NCBI RefSeq assembly: GCF_003248515.1
Contig: NZ_QFOB01000002.1
Span: 248,001-312,000, forward strand
Source of the DNA: Sphingomonas sp.
GTDB taxonomy: Bacteria; Pseudomonadota; Alphaproteobacteria; Sphingomonadales; Sphingomonadaceae
Length of the DNA: 64,000 nucleotides
Direction of reading: 5' to 3'
The notes beneath the pieces are model-generated. The model did not search any database. It had not been told where the DNA came from and saw only the letters and a program-made list of their open reading frames with translations. A program made the position numbers and the translations under genes. Positions 62,810-64,000 of the stretch are shown here, one piece after another (position 1 is the stretch's first letter; each line of letters begins with the position of its first letter).

Positions 62810-64000
62810 ATGAAGCCAAAATTGATCGCGCGCGGCGGACGCGCCCTTATCGTCCTGCGCACCGGCTGCGCCGCAATGGCATTCGTCGCTCTGGGCACGG
62901 CGATCGCGGCGCCGCCCGCGCGGGGTGCCGCGGCCGCCGCGCCGGCCAGGGCGGCATCCGCGCCGATGAAGCCGGGCTTCGTGCCGTTCGCGTTCGATGC
63001 GGCGCGCAACAAGGTGCTGATGGAAGTCCCGGTCTTCGATGCGGACGTGCTCTATTATGTCACGGCGGCCACGGGCGGCGGATCGGTGGAGCTGCCCTTC
63101 GATCGTGGCATCCAGGCGAGCGAGGTGATCCATTTCGTGCGCGAGGGGCAGAAGGTGCTCGTCGTGGCCCAGAATCTCGATTTCCGGGCGACGGGCGGCA
63201 CGGATGCGCGCAAGCAGAATGTCGCGGATAGTTTCCCCACGTCCGTGCTGGCGAGCCTGCCGATCGAATCCGAGGCGGATGGCAAGGTTACCGTCGATGC
63301 CACCGCCCTTTTCGCGCGCGATGCCGCCGATGTGGAGGCGAAGCTGCGTCGCGCCAATCAGGGTGCCTTCCGCTTCGATGCAGGCCGTTTCACTTTCTAT
63401 CCGCAGCGGATGAAGGCCTTCCCCGACAATACGGAGATCGAGACGGTCGCCACCTTCTCGTCCGATGGCGGCAGCGGCGGCCGCGCCGTCACGCCGGATG
63501 CCTCGGGCAATGGCGGCGGGGCGAGCCTCGTCTCCGCGGTGACGCCCGATCCCAAGGCCTTCACGCTGCGCATCCACCACAGCTTCCTGCGCGCGCCGGT
63601 GGGCTATGTCCCGCGCGAGGCGGATCCGCGCATCGGCGTCTCCACCGTGCGCTTCGCCGATTTCAACAAGCAGCCGGATGACCAGCCCTATGAGGCGCTG
63701 ATCACGCGCTATCGCCTGGAGAAGAAGGATCCCTCGGCGGCGATCAGCGATCCGAAGAAACCGATCACCATCTATTTCGATCCGGCGATCCCCGATCCGA
63801 TCCGCCACGCGATGAAGCAGGGCCTGCTCTGGTGGAACAAGGCGTTCGAGGCGGCCGGCTTCAGCAATGCGATCGTCGCGGCCGATGCGCCGGCGGACAT
63901 GGATCCCATGGACATTCGCTATCCCTATGTCCTCTGGATCGATCGCGACGAGCGCGGCTTTTCCTCCAGCGGCGGCTATCGCGATCCGCGCACGGGCGAG
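62810..64000 (+). CDS. Second zinc metalloprotease (DUF5117/DUF4953 type), 3' end outside the window
   Basis: At least 397 residues, open to the window edge. It starts with a signal peptide region (RALIVLRTGCAAMAFVALGT). The body is collinear with the protein at 50414-52870: compare IHHSFLRAPVGYVP with VHHSFVRLPAPGFVP, RYRLEKKDPSAAISDPKKPI with RFRLEKVDPSAPRSKVKKPI, the KKPITIYFD and KKPIIFYID strands, and SSGGYRDPRTGE with YGGGITDPRTGE. The HExxH motif should lie about 30 residues beyond the window, judging from the homologue, so catalytic competence cannot be checked. It is a clear paralogue about 10 kb away. Confidence 0.9.
   Translation, partial: MKPKLIARGGRALIVLRTGCAAMAFVALGTAIAAPPARGAAAAAPARAASAPMKPGFVPFAFDAARNKVLMEVPVFDADVLYYVTAATGGGSVELPFDRGIQASEVIHFVREGQKVLVVAQNLDFRATGGTDARKQNVADSFPTSVLASLPIESEADGKVTVDATALFARDAADVEAKLRRANQGAFRFDAGRFTFYPQRMKAFPDNTEIETVATFSSDGGSGGRAVTPDASGNGGGASLVSAVTPDPKAFTLRIHHSFLRAPVGYVPREADPRIGVSTVRFADFNKQPDDQPYEALITRYRLEKKDPSAAISDPKKPITIYFDPAIPDPIRHAMKQGLLWWNKAFEAAGFSNAIVAADAPADMDPMDIRYPYVLWIDRDERGFSSSGGYRDPRTGE

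Overview
The window looks like chromosomal DNA of a sphingomonad (Alphaproteobacteria, Sphingomonadales). The evidence is high GC with strongly GC-biased third codon positions, a PEPxxWA-type C-terminal sorting signal on a secreted hydrolase, a large TonB-dependent receptor with peptidase genes beside it, a TorF-like porin, and several exported hydrolases. I see no phage, insertion sequence, integrase or CRISPR array. Most of the window is housekeeping and envelope genes, broken by two very large secreted-protein genes. Placement below the order is inference.

Layout. 1-1.6 kb: possible edge of an exported-protein gene, a TauE/SafE permease and a YaiI/DUF188 protein. 1.8-6.3 kb: a 1498-residue RTX protein. 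6.4-8.1 kb: a LysR regulator divergent from a small SRPBCC-like protein, with overlapping dyads between them. 8.3-15.5 kb: long-form aconitase B, tRNA-Gly, pyruvate kinase, ribosomal protein L36, a DUF4136 lipoprotein overlapping an M14 carboxypeptidase, and tRNA-Cys. 15.6-17.3 kb: a small GNAT protein and an M28 aminopeptidase.

17.3-34.7 kb is the most distinctive region: a tight minus-strand array read in the order exported TPR-CHAT caspase-like protein, CHASE2-adenylate cyclase, small exported FecR-like protein, TpsB transporter, 3208-residue TpsA exoprotein. Junctions are 7 bp, a 14-bp overlap, 59 bp and a 1-bp stop/start overlap, so it is probably one operon. It appears to couple an extracytoplasmic caspase-like protease and cAMP synthesis to two-partner secretion of a giant adhesin-like protein. 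Function is inferred.

34.8-46 kb: a prepilin peptidase, acetyl-CoA synthetase (TTG start), a bile-acid:sodium-type symporter, RF3, an ENPP-type phosphodiesterase lipoprotein, MaoC and YchF, a Tat-exported intradiol dioxygenase with a Pro/Gly tail, and a WecB-type epimerase that probably starts at an AUC codon.

46-64 kb: an RND pump operon headed by a large zinc metalloprotease, a divergent Lrp-family regulator, a TonB-dependent receptor with a palindrome in its leader and a strong terminator, an M20 amidohydrolase, a PEP-CTERM GDSL hydrolase, a divergent SDR/HxlR pair around a perfect 14-bp palindrome, a TorF-like porin with a small exported partner, and the 5' part of a second metalloprotease gene homologous to the first. 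The Lrp, receptor, M20 and metalloprotease genes together suggest peptide or amide capture and breakdown.
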